A DNA stretch of 52,971 nucleotides from Borreliella burgdorferi B31 (GTDB lineage: Bacteria; Spirochaetota; Spirochaetia; Borreliales; Borreliaceae), in assembly GCF_000008685.2 (NCBI RefSeq), contig NC_000956.1, positions 1 through 52,971 of the forward strand, in the 5' to 3' direction. Shown here piece by piece: positions 17,823-25,889 of the stretch. Both the position numbers and the translations under genes were made by a program. Below the pieces are notes generated by a model, which made no database searches, had not been told where the DNA came from, and was given only the letters and a program-made list of their open reading frames with translations. Position 1 is the first letter of the stretch. The number at the start of each line of letters is the position of its first letter.

Positions 17823-18638
17823 ATGGCTGATGATCAAGAAAAATTACTAATTGATGAAGAAGAAACGGTTCAAATAAAAGATTTAAATAAGGTTACGACC
17901 GTTAACGATACTGATCTTTTACTGCTTGATAATGGAGCTGCAAGCAGTAATGCTATCACCTTTAAAAACTTTTTAGATGCTTCTAAAGACAAAATATTTA
18001 AAGGAGAAGGATTAGACTATTTTAAGCAGATAATTAAGTCTACAATTGCCGAAGAACTTGCAGCTGATAAAGATTTTGTAGAAAAAATTTATGCTAAAAT
18101 AACGGACAAATTAATTAACAACGATTCTACTAATATTTCTAACCTTTTTAGTAAAATCAAATCGCGCCTTACAGATAGCATATCATCAGCCACTTTATCT
18201 AAAAGTGATGATCTTTTGATAATGCCTTCATCAGATACTATTCAAAAAACACCCGTTCCTAAACATATACTTGGAGTACCATCAAATTTTACTTATGGCA
18301 GCATAACTAGAAGTACTACACTTTATCCTTCTGACTATGAGAATAAAGCGATATCTATTAATATGGAAGACAATGATGATGTAACTCTTATTTTTTACAA
18401 AAATTACGATAATGATCCCATTTATCTTGATATTGAGATTCAAGTAAAAATCAATGATAATAGGATGCAGAAAAAATCATTAAAACTTATGTATTCTGAT
18501 GAAATTACATACAATTGGGTTTATGAAATTACGGGCCCTCGCGGACTATTCACCAGAACTCCCATTTATAACGGATGGTATATCCAAAAAAGAGCCTACA
18601 TGTATGGAGATTCAGTCCCAGATCTTTTAAAACTGTAA
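17823..18638 (+). CDS. Tail fibre/receptor-binding candidate (DUF685)
   Basis: 271 residues from ATG 17823 with AAGGAGG upstream. It is the last structural gene before the holin operon, the usual place for a fibre. The N-terminal LLIDEEETVQIKDLNKVTTV, with DTDLLLLDNGAASSNAITFKNF, resembles the N-terminal attachment region of phage fibres. The C-terminal part is beta-rich. This makes it the best candidate for host recognition. Not a cysteine-rich or enzymatic protein. Confidence 0.6.
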   Translation: MADDQEKLLIDEEETVQIKDLNKVTTVNDTDLLLLDNGAASSNAITFKNFLDASKDKIFKGEGLDYFKQIIKSTIAEELAADKDFVEKIYAKITDKLINNDSTNISNLFSKIKSRLTDSISSATLSKSDDLLIMPSSDTIQKTPVPKHILGVPSNFTYGSITRSTTLYPSDYENKAISINMEDNDDVTLIFYKNYDNDPIYLDIEIQVKINDNRMQKKSLKLMYSDEITYNWVYEITGPRGLFTRTPIYNGWYIQKRAYMYGDSVPDLLKL

Positions 18639-18644
18639 GCTTTT

Positions 18645-18674
18645 TTAGCAAAAATTACGATTTTGATATATAAT
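18645..18674 (+). promoter_or_regulatory. Promoter of the holin operon
   Basis: TTAGCA (18645-18650) and TATAAT (18669-18674) are 18 bases apart in the gap before blyA. A ribosome binding site (AAAGGA, about 18701-18706) follows. Confidence 0.5.
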
Positions 18675-18712
18675 GTATATACAAATAAAAAATTAAAATA
18701 AAGGATTAAAAA

Positions 18713-18916
18713 ATGGATACTATTAAATTAACAGAACTTCTTATCAATTTAAACGAAATTAAACTTATAGCCGTAATGATTTTTGTAACAGTGTTGGTTT
18801 TAGGAGTATTAATTCTTCTCAAGCCTTTACTAAAAGACATATTGACTATTGTAATAGGCAAGATTTTTAAGAATGGTAATGGTAATGGCAAAAATCACAT
18901 TAAAAAAAGAGATTAA
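18713..18916 (+). CDS. blyA: Holin-like membrane protein BlyA
   Basis: 67 residues. One strongly hydrophobic segment (KLIAVMIFVTVLVLGVLILL, residues about 19-38) is followed by a second amphipathic helix and a basic tail (GNGNGKNHIKKRD). I recognise it as the cp32 BlyA protein, a small pore-forming membrane protein described as holin-like. It is first in a four-gene operon with its own promoter. Any endolysin partner is not obvious in the operon. Confidence 0.9.
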   Translation: MDTIKLTELLINLNEIKLIAVMIFVTVLVLGVLILLKPLLKDILTIVIGKIFKNGNGNGKNHIKKRD

Positions 18917-18919
18917 CTT

Positions 18920-19267
18920 ATGAAATTATCCAAAGATAATGTTGAGCTTGGACTTACGTCTTTATCAACCCTTATTGATATATTTTCTAAATTTGAAGAT
19001 GAATTTGATGAAATTGCACATAAAGGATTCTTTTTGGTTTATGAGCTGTATTCTCATTATAAATTAATCTATACAGCAAATATGGAAAGACTTGAGAGTG
19101 CATTAACCCCAGCAATAAATAAAGCACTAGCTCCATTAAATGAAAAAATCAATCAATGCATTGACTTAGTTAATTCTGATGAAAAAAATCTCAAAATATC
19201 TAATGATCTGAAATTCAATCAGGAAGGAAAACCTATCTATAAGGAAAGAACAAATAATGCAAAATAA
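18920..19267 (+). CDS. blyB: BlyB, accessory protein of the holin system
   Basis: 115 residues, soluble and helical (LTSLSTLIDIFSKFEDEFDEI). It starts 3 bases after blyA and overlaps the next gene by 11 bases, so the genes are co-translated. BlyB is known as the soluble partner that stabilises or modulates BlyA in cp32. Confidence 0.88.
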   Translation: MKLSKDNVELGLTSLSTLIDIFSKFEDEFDEIAHKGFFLVYELYSHYKLIYTANMERLESALTPAINKALAPLNEKINQCIDLVNSDEKNLKISNDLKFNQEGKPIYKERTNNAK

Positions 19268-19592
19268 CACTATTGGTTTAGGACTTAATTTACTATCCAG
19301 CTTAACTAACATAGCTAAAACTGATACAAACATAGATCATAATTACATTAATACTTTTAGTAAAGTAATAGATTTTTTCTACAAAACATATATAAGCACA
19401 CTAAAATCTATGGAAACAGCTGAGTCAACTAAAATATTTGAAGAAATACAAGACATTTTAAAATACAACATTGAGATAATAGAGGCTATCTCTACTGATA
19501 AAAGCAAAAGAATTATCACTTCACTTAAAGCAACACGTAACAAAATCATGAAAGAATATATCAAAATACTTAAAAGAGGTGAAAATGCTTAA
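19257..19592 (+). CDS. Third gene of the bly operon
   Basis: 111 residues, helical, with Ser/Thr- and Lys-rich composition and no membrane segment or signal peptide. The N-terminus (NTIGLGLNLLSSLTNIAKTD) resembles that of BlyB (VELGLTSLSTLIDIFSKF), suggesting an ancient duplication of the blyB-type gene. Overlaps both neighbours. Function unknown. Confidence 0.7.
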   Translation: MQNNTIGLGLNLLSSLTNIAKTDTNIDHNYINTFSKVIDFFYKTYISTLKSMETAESTKIFEEIQDILKYNIEIIEAISTDKSKRIITSLKATRNKIMKEYIKILKRGENA

Positions 19593-19938
19593 AAGATTGC
19601 ATTGTCTACTAATTGCTTTGCTACTATGTTGCACCACTATTGCCAACCTACCAGAAGAGCCAAAACCGCCAATTATTCCAACACTAAAATCTTTAGCTAA
19701 ATATGAAACACAACTTTCAGAGTATGTTATGTACCTAGTAACATTTTTAGCTAAAACAAAAGTTAAAGTTAATGATCCAAATTATCCAGAATATCCTTAT
19801 CCAGACTTATCAACACTAAAAGACGAACACTCCATAACTGCGGTAAGACATAATATTAACATATATTTAGAGTACATTAAAAAAACAAAACCAATAGCGG
19901 AAAAAGTCTATAATAAATATTCCCAGTTAAAAATGTAA
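19579..19938 (+). CDS. Fourth gene of the bly operon, exported or lipoprotein-like
   Basis: 119 residues. N-terminal KRLHCLLIALLLCCTTIANLPEEP is a signal peptide; the Cys pair gives a possible lipobox (ALLLC or LLLCC). The mature part carries a Pro/Tyr-rich stretch (DPNYPEYPYPDL). A small exported protein coded with a holin could be a spanin-like factor; this is inference. Overlaps the previous gene by 14 bases. Confidence 0.65.
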   Translation: MKMLKRLHCLLIALLLCCTTIANLPEEPKPPIIPTLKSLAKYETQLSEYVMYLVTFLAKTKVKVNDPNYPEYPYPDLSTLKDEHSITAVRHNINIYLEYIKKTKPIAEKVYNKYSQLKM

Positions 19939-20042
19939 ATTACAAAAAGGTTTTTCTTGCAAGAAATTCTATTTTACATATAAAAATCTCTAAAGCCAAT
20001 TAATCTAAAATAGTATATAATATGACCATAAGGGAAAATTTT

Positions 20043-20738
20043 ATGGAAACAGTGTCAACAAATATTGCAAGTGTAACTCAAGAACAAATATATAAAGAAT
20101 TTATTAGACTGGGTATGGAACAACTAATAGCACAAGATTTATCTAAAAGATATTATCACAATGAGCTAACATATAGAGATTTAGAAAATTTAGAAAAACA
20201 ATTTGATATAAAATTTGATAATCTTATTTTTAAGATTGATAGCGTAGAAAAGAATTTACAAAAAGATATATCCAATTTAGACGTTAAGATTGATACTGTA
20301 GAGAAGAATTTAAATGCCAAAATAGATGGTGTAGAGAAGAATTTAAATGCCAAAATAGATGGTGTAGAGAAGAATTTAAATGCCAAAATAGATAGTGTGG
20401 AAAAGAATTTAAATCTAAAAATAGATAGTTTAGATACTAAGATAGATACTGTAGAAAAGAATTTACAAAAGGATATATCTAATTTAGATACTAAGATTGA
20501 TACTGTAGAGAAGAATTTAAATGTTAAGATTGATACTGTTAAAAGCGAACTTAATACTAAAATAGACAATGTAGAAAAGAATTTACAAAAAGACATATCT
20601 AATTTAGATGCTAAAATAGATAATGTAGAAAAGAATTTAATGTCTCTTACAGAAATGCTTAAATGGGTATTAGGAATCATGGGAGCAATGTCTATCACAA
20701 TGATAGCCGGGCTAATATTTGCTTTCATTTCTAAATAG
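20043..20738 (+). CDS. bdrW: Bdr repeat protein, first copy
   Basis: 231 residues from ATG 20043 (AAGGGA upstream at 20029-20034; the ATG at 20022 is in the -10 region). The N-terminal domain is about 70 residues, followed by nine copies of an 11-residue unit of the type KIDxVEKNLxx, interspersed with QKDISNLD blocks, and one C-terminal membrane helix (WVLGIMGAMSITMIAGLIFAF). Bdr proteins are Borrelia-specific, inner-membrane anchored and phosphorylatable; their role is unsettled. TATAAT at 20016-20021 is a good -10 box. I believe this lp56 paralogue is BdrW. Confidence 0.85.
   Translation: METVSTNIASVTQEQIYKEFIRLGMEQLIAQDLSKRYYHNELTYRDLENLEKQFDIKFDNLIFKIDSVEKNLQKDISNLDVKIDTVEKNLNAKIDGVEKNLNAKIDGVEKNLNAKIDSVEKNLNLKIDSLDTKIDTVEKNLQKDISNLDTKIDTVEKNLNVKIDTVKSELNTKIDNVEKNLQKDISNLDAKIDNVEKNLMSLTEMLKWVLGIMGAMSITMIAGLIFAFISK
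20233..20640 (+). repeat. Degenerate 33-bp tandem repeats inside bdr
   Basis: Units of 33 bases coding KID-VEKNL-type peptides; three consecutive units around 20302-20400 are almost identical. The array is shared with the second bdr gene (26038-26310). Confidence 0.85.
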
Positions 20739-20843
20739 CTACTACCTCACTTAAAACATATCAATTCAAATAATAATTGTTTATCCCATATTTAGTATTA
20801 ATAATTGATTAAGTGAATATTAATAATAAAAAAAGGAGTAACA
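20739..20843 (+). promoter_or_regulatory. bdr-mlp intergenic region
   Basis: 105 bases between bdr and mlp. In many cp32 plasmids a rev gene lies here or close by; none is present. AAAAGGAG precedes ATG 20844. Confidence 0.4.
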
Positions 20844-21455
20844 ATGAAAATCATCAACATATTATTTTGTATATCTTTGCTACTACTAAATAGCTGTAAT
20901 TCCAATGATAATGACACTTTAAAAAACAATGCCCAACAAACAAAAAGCAGGAAAAAACGTGATTTAAGCCAAGAAGAACTGCCACAACAAGAAAAAATCA
21001 CTTTAACATCCGACGAAGAAAAAATGTTTACTTCATTAATCAATGTGTTTAAATACACAATTGAAAAATTAAACAATGAAATACAAGGGTGCATGAATGG
21101 AAACAAAAGTAAATGTAATGACTTCTTTGATTGGCTTTCTGAAGATATTCAAAAACAAAAAGAATTAGCTGGTGCTTTTACCAAGGTTTACAACTTCTTA
21201 AAATCAAAAGCACAAAATGAAACTTTTGATACTTATATTAAAGGAGCTATTGATTGTAAAAAAAACACTCCACAAGATTGTAATAAAAATAATAAATATG
21301 GGGATGGTGACAACTTAATAGAGCAATATTTTAGAGGCGTCGCTAATGATATGTCTAATAGAAATTCTAATGAAGAAATTTATCAGTACCTTAAAGATGA
21401 ACTTTTAAAAGAAGATAATCATTATGCTGGTCTTACAGCTAATTGGCAAAACTAA
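20844..21455 (+). CDS. mlpJ: Mlp-family surface lipoprotein
   Basis: 203 residues. The signal peptide ends in LLLLNSC (lipobox, Cys 17). The mature protein has the Mlp pattern: variable N-terminus with a basic patch ([12 protein letters not shown]), then [47 protein letters not shown] and paired cysteines ([27 protein letters not shown]). Mlp proteins are induced in the mammalian host and exposed on the cell surface. I believe the lp56 copy is MlpJ. Ends near a bidirectional terminator shared with the convergent ERF gene. Confidence 0.85.
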   Translation: MKIINILFCISLLLLNSCNSNDNDTLKNNAQQTKSRKKRDLSQEELPQQEKITLTSDEEKMFTSLINVFKYTIEKLNNEIQGCMNGNKSKCNDFFDWLSEDIQKQKELAGAFTKVYNFLKSKAQNETFDTYIKGAIDCKKNTPQDCNKNNKYGDGDNLIEQYFRGVANDMSNRNSNEEIYQYLKDELLKEDNHYAGLTANWQN

Positions 21456-21503
21456 AAACATTTCTCAATCAAAAATAAAAACCTTAATTATTATACCTAT
21501 AGC

Positions 21504-21527
21504 AGCCCCCAAATAGGGGGCTTTAAT
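21504..21527. terminator. Terminator between convergent mlp and ERF genes
   Basis: AGCCCCC-AAATA-GGGGGCT (21504-21522) followed by TTTAAT. The GC-rich stem stands out from the AT-rich surroundings and lies between two convergent stops, so it may serve both strands. Confidence 0.85.
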
Positions 21528-21531
21528 ATTG

Positions 21532-22479
21532 CTATGCTGCAAATATATAATTAAATTGTCTTTCTTTTTTCAACATACAAAAGAATTTTAATACTTTTGT
21601 TTTATAAACATCCCGATTATCAGACATAAATACTTTAAGCTTATTTAGATCATCAAATCTATTAGTTTTATTGAAATATTTTTTTAAAAAATTTACCCAA
21701 TATTCTATACTCTTAAGCTCAGCATTCTTTTCAAAAAGATCTTCTAAAGCATCATCATTATCAGTACATAATGCCCGAATAAGAGCATTTATATTATTTT
21801 TTTCTTCACCTTCATTTACCCAATTTTTTATATTAAACAGTGCGTCTCTAAAAATTTCATAGCAATAAGCCTTGCCAGATTTTAAGTTTTTATTAAAGGT
21901 GTTCAGTTGATTTTTTTCTTGATTTATGTCCTTTTTTTGTTCTTGTTTTTGATTAACACTAACTTGCTTGTTAGACATAGAATTTTCGTTTTCGTGATTA
22001 TTGTAAATAGGTGCTGCATCAGTATCAAATTCACTTTTTATGTCAAGATACGCAACTAAAGCATACCTTTTAAAATAAGTAATAGCTGCACCAACAAGTT
22101 GTGGCATTGTATTCAAATTTTTAGACCCATTTTCACCGTTCCATTGTAATTTATCTGTATGAATTAATGTATCAAGCGACTCTTTGTATCCAGTACTTTT
22201 ACTGTAAAATGTAGTCCTAACAACAGGAACTTCACCATTTTTACCATACACAAAAGTTGGAAATTGCCAAAAACCAAGCTTTAAATTGTGATTTTTTATA
22301 ACATTTTGAATTACTTCTACTATGACATTGAAATCTTGATACTTATATCCGTATCCTTTAAGACTTTTGTCAATAAGTGGCAAGTTCATTCTTAAAGTAT
22401 CCATATCATTTAAAAAGTCTATTTCTGCTTGAATATTATTTTGTATTTCTTGATTATTATTGTTTGAAAGATTTTCCAT
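21532..22479 (-). CDS. ERF-family single-strand annealing protein
   Basis: 315 residues. Residues 45-155 carry the ERF pattern: GYKYQDFNVIVEVIQNVIK, VVRTTFYSKSTG, and the signature MPQLVGAAITYFKRYALVAYLDIKSEFDTDAA (residues 125-156, written here with two bases of the family core: AAITYFKRYAL and FDTDAA). ERF proteins anneal complementary strands in phage recombination, like Red beta. It should work with the YqaJ-like exonuclease encoded at 26921. The C-terminal half is Asn/Lys-rich and less conserved. The first nine residues (MENLSNNNN) are identical to those of the exonuclease, and their upstream regions are related. Strong AGGAGG before the start. Confidence 0.82.
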   Translation of the reverse strand: MENLSNNNNQEIQNNIQAEIDFLNDMDTLRMNLPLIDKSLKGYGYKYQDFNVIVEVIQNVIKNHNLKLGFWQFPTFVYGKNGEVPVVRTTFYSKSTGYKESLDTLIHTDKLQWNGENGSKNLNTMPQLVGAAITYFKRYALVAYLDIKSEFDTDAAPIYNNHENENSMSNKQVSVNQKQEQKKDINQEKNQLNTFNKNLKSGKAYCYEIFRDALFNIKNWVNEGEEKNNINALIRALCTDNDDALEDLFEKNAELKSIEYWVNFLKKYFNKTNRFDDLNKLKVFMSDNRDVYKTKVLKFFCMLKKERQFNYIFAA

Positions 22480-22868
22480 CTTTTTCCTCCTGTTTTTTCA
22501 ATAAATATAAGTATATAGCAAAAACTATTTTTGCCAACTTTTTTACAAAAATTTTTACAAAAAAATAGGGCTTAGCTAAATTCTCTATTATCTACTAAAG
22601 AAATTAGTTAAGCCCGTGCTAAAAATTTTTTTGTAAATTGAAAAAACAGGTAGTTAAAACTGAAAAATGTTCAAATAACTACGCTGTTTGTATTGTAGCC
22701 CAATTTAGAATTAAAATCAATTTATATTTTCACTGAATTAAAAATTTCTATATTAATTTAACAAAATTAATAATTAAAATTTAATATTTTTTTAGAAAAG
22801 TATTTACTTTTAAATCAAAATTGTGCATCATATTATTAATTATTTATTGAAAAAACAGGAGAGAAAAT
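22480..22868. promoter_or_regulatory. Divergent ERF/rep intergenic region, candidate cp32 origin region
   Basis: 389 bases between divergent genes. Contents: the ERF promoter with the palindrome at 22518-22534; a hairpin GGGCTTAGCTAA...TTAGTTAAGCCC (22567-22614); and three copies of TTGAAAAAACAGG (22489-22501 inverted, 22638-22650, 22847-22859), the outer two forming the leaders of both genes. Borrelia origins map to or beside the rep gene, so an origin here is plausible but not shown. Confidence 0.5.
22518..22534 (-). promoter_or_regulatory. Operator-like palindrome in the ERF promoter
   Basis: On the minus strand: TTGGCA, then GCAAAAATAGTTTTTGC (perfect 7-bp arms around three bases), then TATACT. 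The palindrome fills the -35/-10 spacer, which is the classic place for a repressor site. Related sites: 26704-26718, 26867-26881, 33818-33835, 43749-43763. Confidence 0.7.
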
Positions 22869-23966
22869 ATGAAAGATTTTCCAAATATCACAAAAATTCC
22901 AACTTGTCACAACAAACACCAACACAAATTAATATCTCTTACTTCAACGCTAGATTACCTAAACAAAAAAGATAAGAAATACACGCAACAAAACATACTC
23001 TACTGCTTTAACGAAAATCTAAAAAGGAATGGTCTAGCTCCCACTACACTAAGAACAATGCAAAATTATCTTTACAAATTAGAAAAAGTATTAAAAGTTA
23101 CAACTAATTACTACCAACACATGGGTGTAAATTGTGGAACTGAAATTTACTATAAGCTAAAGTATCCTAAAAAAGAGTGTTACCAGAAAATCAACAAGTA
23201 CTTTAAAGAGCAAAAAAACTCTAGATTTAAATCTAGAGTTAATAAACATTTTAAAGACAATGTTTCCAAAAATAGTAGTGTAAATTCAGTGGGGTGTTTA
23301 AGTAATAAAAATAATATAAAAGAAGAAAGAAAGATTAAAGAAATAGAAAAATATCAACTAAGAAATTATTTCAATAATTGTAACTTTAAAACGGAAGAAG
23401 CTCTTTCTATTTTGTATTTAAATATTGATAAAGATACTAAGATTGAGGCAATAAATATCTTAAAACAAAATGAAATTGCCCTAATAAAAAAATTCAATAT
23501 AAAAAAATCTTGCATGAAAGAAAAACAAAAAAAATTAAAAGAAATTCTATACAACACTAGGAAAAAATTAGAAGAAAACGGGTACAATCCCAAACAATTA
23601 GAAATAAATTTACAAAAAGTATACGAAAATTACAAATATAAGCCCCATTTTATTATTGAAAATCATAAATATAGCGATTTAAACAATATAAAGCGTAAAT
23701 TAGAAAAGTCGATTGAAAGAAAAAAAGAAAATTCTCAACAAAATTATCAAAATTTAAAGGCAAACATTTTCAATATCCTTATTGAACAACTAAAAAAAGA
23801 AACAAATATTGAAATTCTAAAGACTATTGTAAAAGAATATTTGAATAACCAAAAGAAAATAGAATACAATAAAGTATTTGGTATATATTATCTTGAATTA
23901 TTAGAAATAATAAAAAATGAAAAAAATTCTTTAACCACAGAAGAATTTAGCATAAAGGCCGTATAA
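22869..23966 (+). CDS. cp32 plasmid replication protein (PF57/62 family)
   Basis: 365 residues, the essential replication initiator of Borrelia plasmid cassettes. The N-terminal part holds a helix-turn-helix-like stretch (NLKRNGLAPTTLRTMQNYLYKLEKVLKV, written in part: GLAPTTLRTMQNYL); the rest is a long Lys/Glu-rich helical region. The first gene of the order rep-PF50-PF32-PF49. GGAGAG lies before ATG 22869. Because the resident rep gene is split by the integration, this is the only full-length initiator on the plasmid and probably replicates it. Confidence 0.88.
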   Translation: MKDFPNITKIPTCHNKHQHKLISLTSTLDYLNKKDKKYTQQNILYCFNENLKRNGLAPTTLRTMQNYLYKLEKVLKVTTNYYQHMGVNCGTEIYYKLKYPKKECYQKINKYFKEQKNSRFKSRVNKHFKDNVSKNSSVNSVGCLSNKNNIKEERKIKEIEKYQLRNYFNNCNFKTEEALSILYLNIDKDTKIEAINILKQNEIALIKKFNIKKSCMKEKQKKLKEILYNTRKKLEENGYNPKQLEINLQKVYENYKYKPHFIIENHKYSDLNNIKRKLEKSIERKKENSQQNYQNLKANIFNILIEQLKKETNIEILKTIVKEYLNNQKKIEYNKVFGIYYLELLEIIKNEKNSLTTEEFSIKAV

Positions 23967-23975
23967 GGATTTAAC

Positions 23976-24542
23976 ATGGAAAATGCACTAGAACCTATTG
24001 AAACTGTAGAAAAAGGTAAATGTAAAGTTGAATGCCAAAATAAAGAACGCTTTATTTTAATTGAAAAAGAAAATGGTAAAGCAATGTATCATACAAAAAT
24101 AATGATGGATATTTATAAATTTGGAGTTTATGAGAAAAAACACGAATTTAGATTATCATTGAGGGCCTTATTTAATGGGGAAAGAATTGTTGAAGAAACT
24201 CATTTGTACCCAATTAAAGAAGGAGATAAGTTTATTGGTATTTTTTATGGCTACAGAAAACCAATAAAAAAGCCATTAATAAAGTATCAAATAAACGGGG
24301 CTAGAAAAGCATATGCATTAGCAAGGGCATATTATATGGAATTTAGATTTAAAGCCGGAAGTGTTTTTTGCTATTTTAAAGGGCTATATCGATTATTAGA
24401 TAAAAAAAGAACAAATAATCATTACAACAAAGTTTTATTTAGTATGTTTACGGATTTAGAACAACAAGTATATAAATTTTATGGGAAAAAATACCCGGAA
24501 CAAGGACCGTTAATAAAATGGATAATAAAAAACCTAAAATAA
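23976..24542 (+). CDS. cp32 PF50 (DUF226) plasmid maintenance protein
   Basis: 188 residues, homologue of the resident copy at 5803-6339 (see YPIKEGDKFIGIFYGYRK and FRFKAGSVFCYFKGLYRL). Starts 9 bases after rep and overlaps the start of PF32 by 25 bases. Conserved in every complete Borrelia cassette, exact function unknown. Confidence 0.88.
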   Translation: MENALEPIETVEKGKCKVECQNKERFILIEKENGKAMYHTKIMMDIYKFGVYEKKHEFRLSLRALFNGERIVEETHLYPIKEGDKFIGIFYGYRKPIKKPLIKYQINGARKAYALARAYYMEFRFKAGSVFCYFKGLYRLLDKKRTNNHYNKVLFSMFTDLEQQVYKFYGKKYPEQGPLIKWIIKNLK

Positions 24543-25273
24543 TCACAATAGCGTCAATTAAGGGCGGTGTTGGGAAAAGTACAAGTGCTATTATAATGGC
24601 AACATTGCTTGCAAAAGAGCATAAAGTTCTTTTAATTGATATGGATACACAAGCATCCACTACAAGTTATTTTTATAAAGAAATTTTAAATCAAAATATT
24701 GATATTGTGAAAATTAATGTATATAGAGTGTTAAAAGAAAAAATAGATATTAATGATTCAATTGTAAAGATTAAAGAAAATTTAGACTTAATCCCCAGTT
24801 ATTTAACTTTAAATAAATTTTTAAGCGAATCCATACCATTAAAAGAGTTAAGGTTGCAAAATAATTTAGAATTTTTAAAGCGGAGGTATCATTATGTAAT
24901 AATAGATACTAATCCTAGTTTAGATTACACTCTGTCAAATGCTTTAATGACTAGTAATTGCATAATAGTTCCAATGACTGCGGAAAAATGGGCGGTTGAA
25001 AGTTTAGAATTATTGGAATTTCATATGAACAATTTAAAAATAAAAATTCCAATATTTTTGGTTATAACACGATTTAAGAAAAACAATACTCATAAGCAAT
25101 TGTTACAACACGTTGAATCTAAGACAGGATTTTTGGGATTTATCCATGAACGAGAAGATTTAAATAAAAAAATTGCTAAAAATGAAGAGTTTGATATGAC
25201 CAAAGATTATATTAATGAATATAAAGGGGTATTATCAAGATTTTTAATTGTATATGATGAATATGTTAAATAA
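24518..25273 (+). CDS. cp32 PF32 ParA-type partition ATPase
   Basis: 251 residues. Deviant Walker A ASIKGGVGKSTSAIIMA (residues 9-25), LLIDMDTQASTTSYF and YHYVIIDTNPSLDYTLS. Partition ATPase that sets the compatibility group of the plasmid. It differs in sequence from the resident PF32 at 5069, allowing comparison of two specificities on one molecule. Begins inside PF50, ends just before a perfect 26-bp palindrome. Confidence 0.93.
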   Translation: MDNKKPKIITIASIKGGVGKSTSAIIMATLLAKEHKVLLIDMDTQASTTSYFYKEILNQNIDIVKINVYRVLKEKIDINDSIVKIKENLDLIPSYLTLNKFLSESIPLKELRLQNNLEFLKRRYHYVIIDTNPSLDYTLSNALMTSNCIIVPMTAEKWAVESLELLEFHMNNLKIKIPIFLVITRFKKNNTHKQLLQHVESKTGFLGFIHEREDLNKKIAKNEEFDMTKDYINEYKGVLSRFLIVYDEYVK

Positions 25274-25297
25274 ATCCATACGGATCCGTATGGATTT
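25272..25297. promoter_or_regulatory. Perfect 26-bp palindrome between PF32 and PF49
   Basis: Left half AAATCCATACGGA is the exact reverse complement of the right half, centred on CGGATCCG. It starts at the PF32 stop codon and lies 20 bases before the PF49 start. Candidate partition (parS-like) site or PF49 operator. Confidence 0.75.
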
Positions 25298-25316
25298 CAA
25301 ATAAAAGAGGTTTATT

Positions 25317-25877
25317 ATGGAAATAGAATTAAATGAGAGAGTTATATCAAGGGCAACAGATCCTGACGGTGAAAAAAAATTAATTACCAAAGAGGAGATA
25401 TTTGCTCATTACAATGATTTAAAAAATAGATTAAAGACTAATATAAAAAAGAAAATTTTTTATAAGGTCGAAAGTATTAGAATTTTAAAAGAAATCAAAG
25501 ATAATGAATACTATAAACTTGATGGTTATAAAAGTTTTGATGCTTTTATAAAAGACTATCAATTGGCAAGAACGCAAGTTTATATATATCTAAAATTAGC
25601 AAAAGCATTACAAGCAGGAATTCTTAATGAAGATTATATAATTGAAAATGGTATTTACAATTCTCTTGATAAAATAGAGAGTCAAGAAACCCCAATAGTA
25701 AAAAAATCAAAACAAAATCCAATAAAACCCTTAAGATTTCAACTTAAAAAGCAAGAAAGTTATGATTTTTATAAAAGTAATGCTAAATTTACAGGGTTTA
25801 TGTTAGATAAATTATTTAGTGATGGAAAAGAAATAATTAAAAAACTTATGAAAGAATATAAAGAATTAAAAGGATAA
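25317..25877 (+). CDS. cp32 PF49 partition protein
   Basis: 186 residues, the regular size for PF49. Basic helical protein with KDYQLARTQVYIYLKLAKAL (about residues 80-99) and a conserved C-terminal part (LRFQLKKQESYDFYKSNAKFTG). Some Borrelia PF49 proteins bind DNA (BpaB is a member from cp32), so a ParB-like role with PF32 is likely. AAAGAGG upstream. It lacks the membrane tail of the resident PF49. Confidence 0.85.
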   Translation: MEIELNERVISRATDPDGEKKLITKEEIFAHYNDLKNRLKTNIKKKIFYKVESIRILKEIKDNEYYKLDGYKSFDAFIKDYQLARTQVYIYLKLAKALQAGILNEDYIIENGIYNSLDKIESQETPIVKKSKQNPIKPLRFQLKKQESYDFYKSNAKFTGFMLDKLFSDGKEIIKKLMKEYKELKG

Positions 25878-25889
25878 TATGGAGATTTT

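Noticed and set aside
20233..20640. Regular repeats that might suggest a CRISPR array
   Set aside because: Units are contiguous 33-bp coding repeats (KID-VEKNL peptides) in a continuous frame, with no unique spacers and no cas genes.
20156..20728. 190-residue minus-strand open frame
   Set aside because: It is antisense to the bdr repeats; its residues (FFSTxSIL repeats) simply mirror them. The same holds for 26000-26296.
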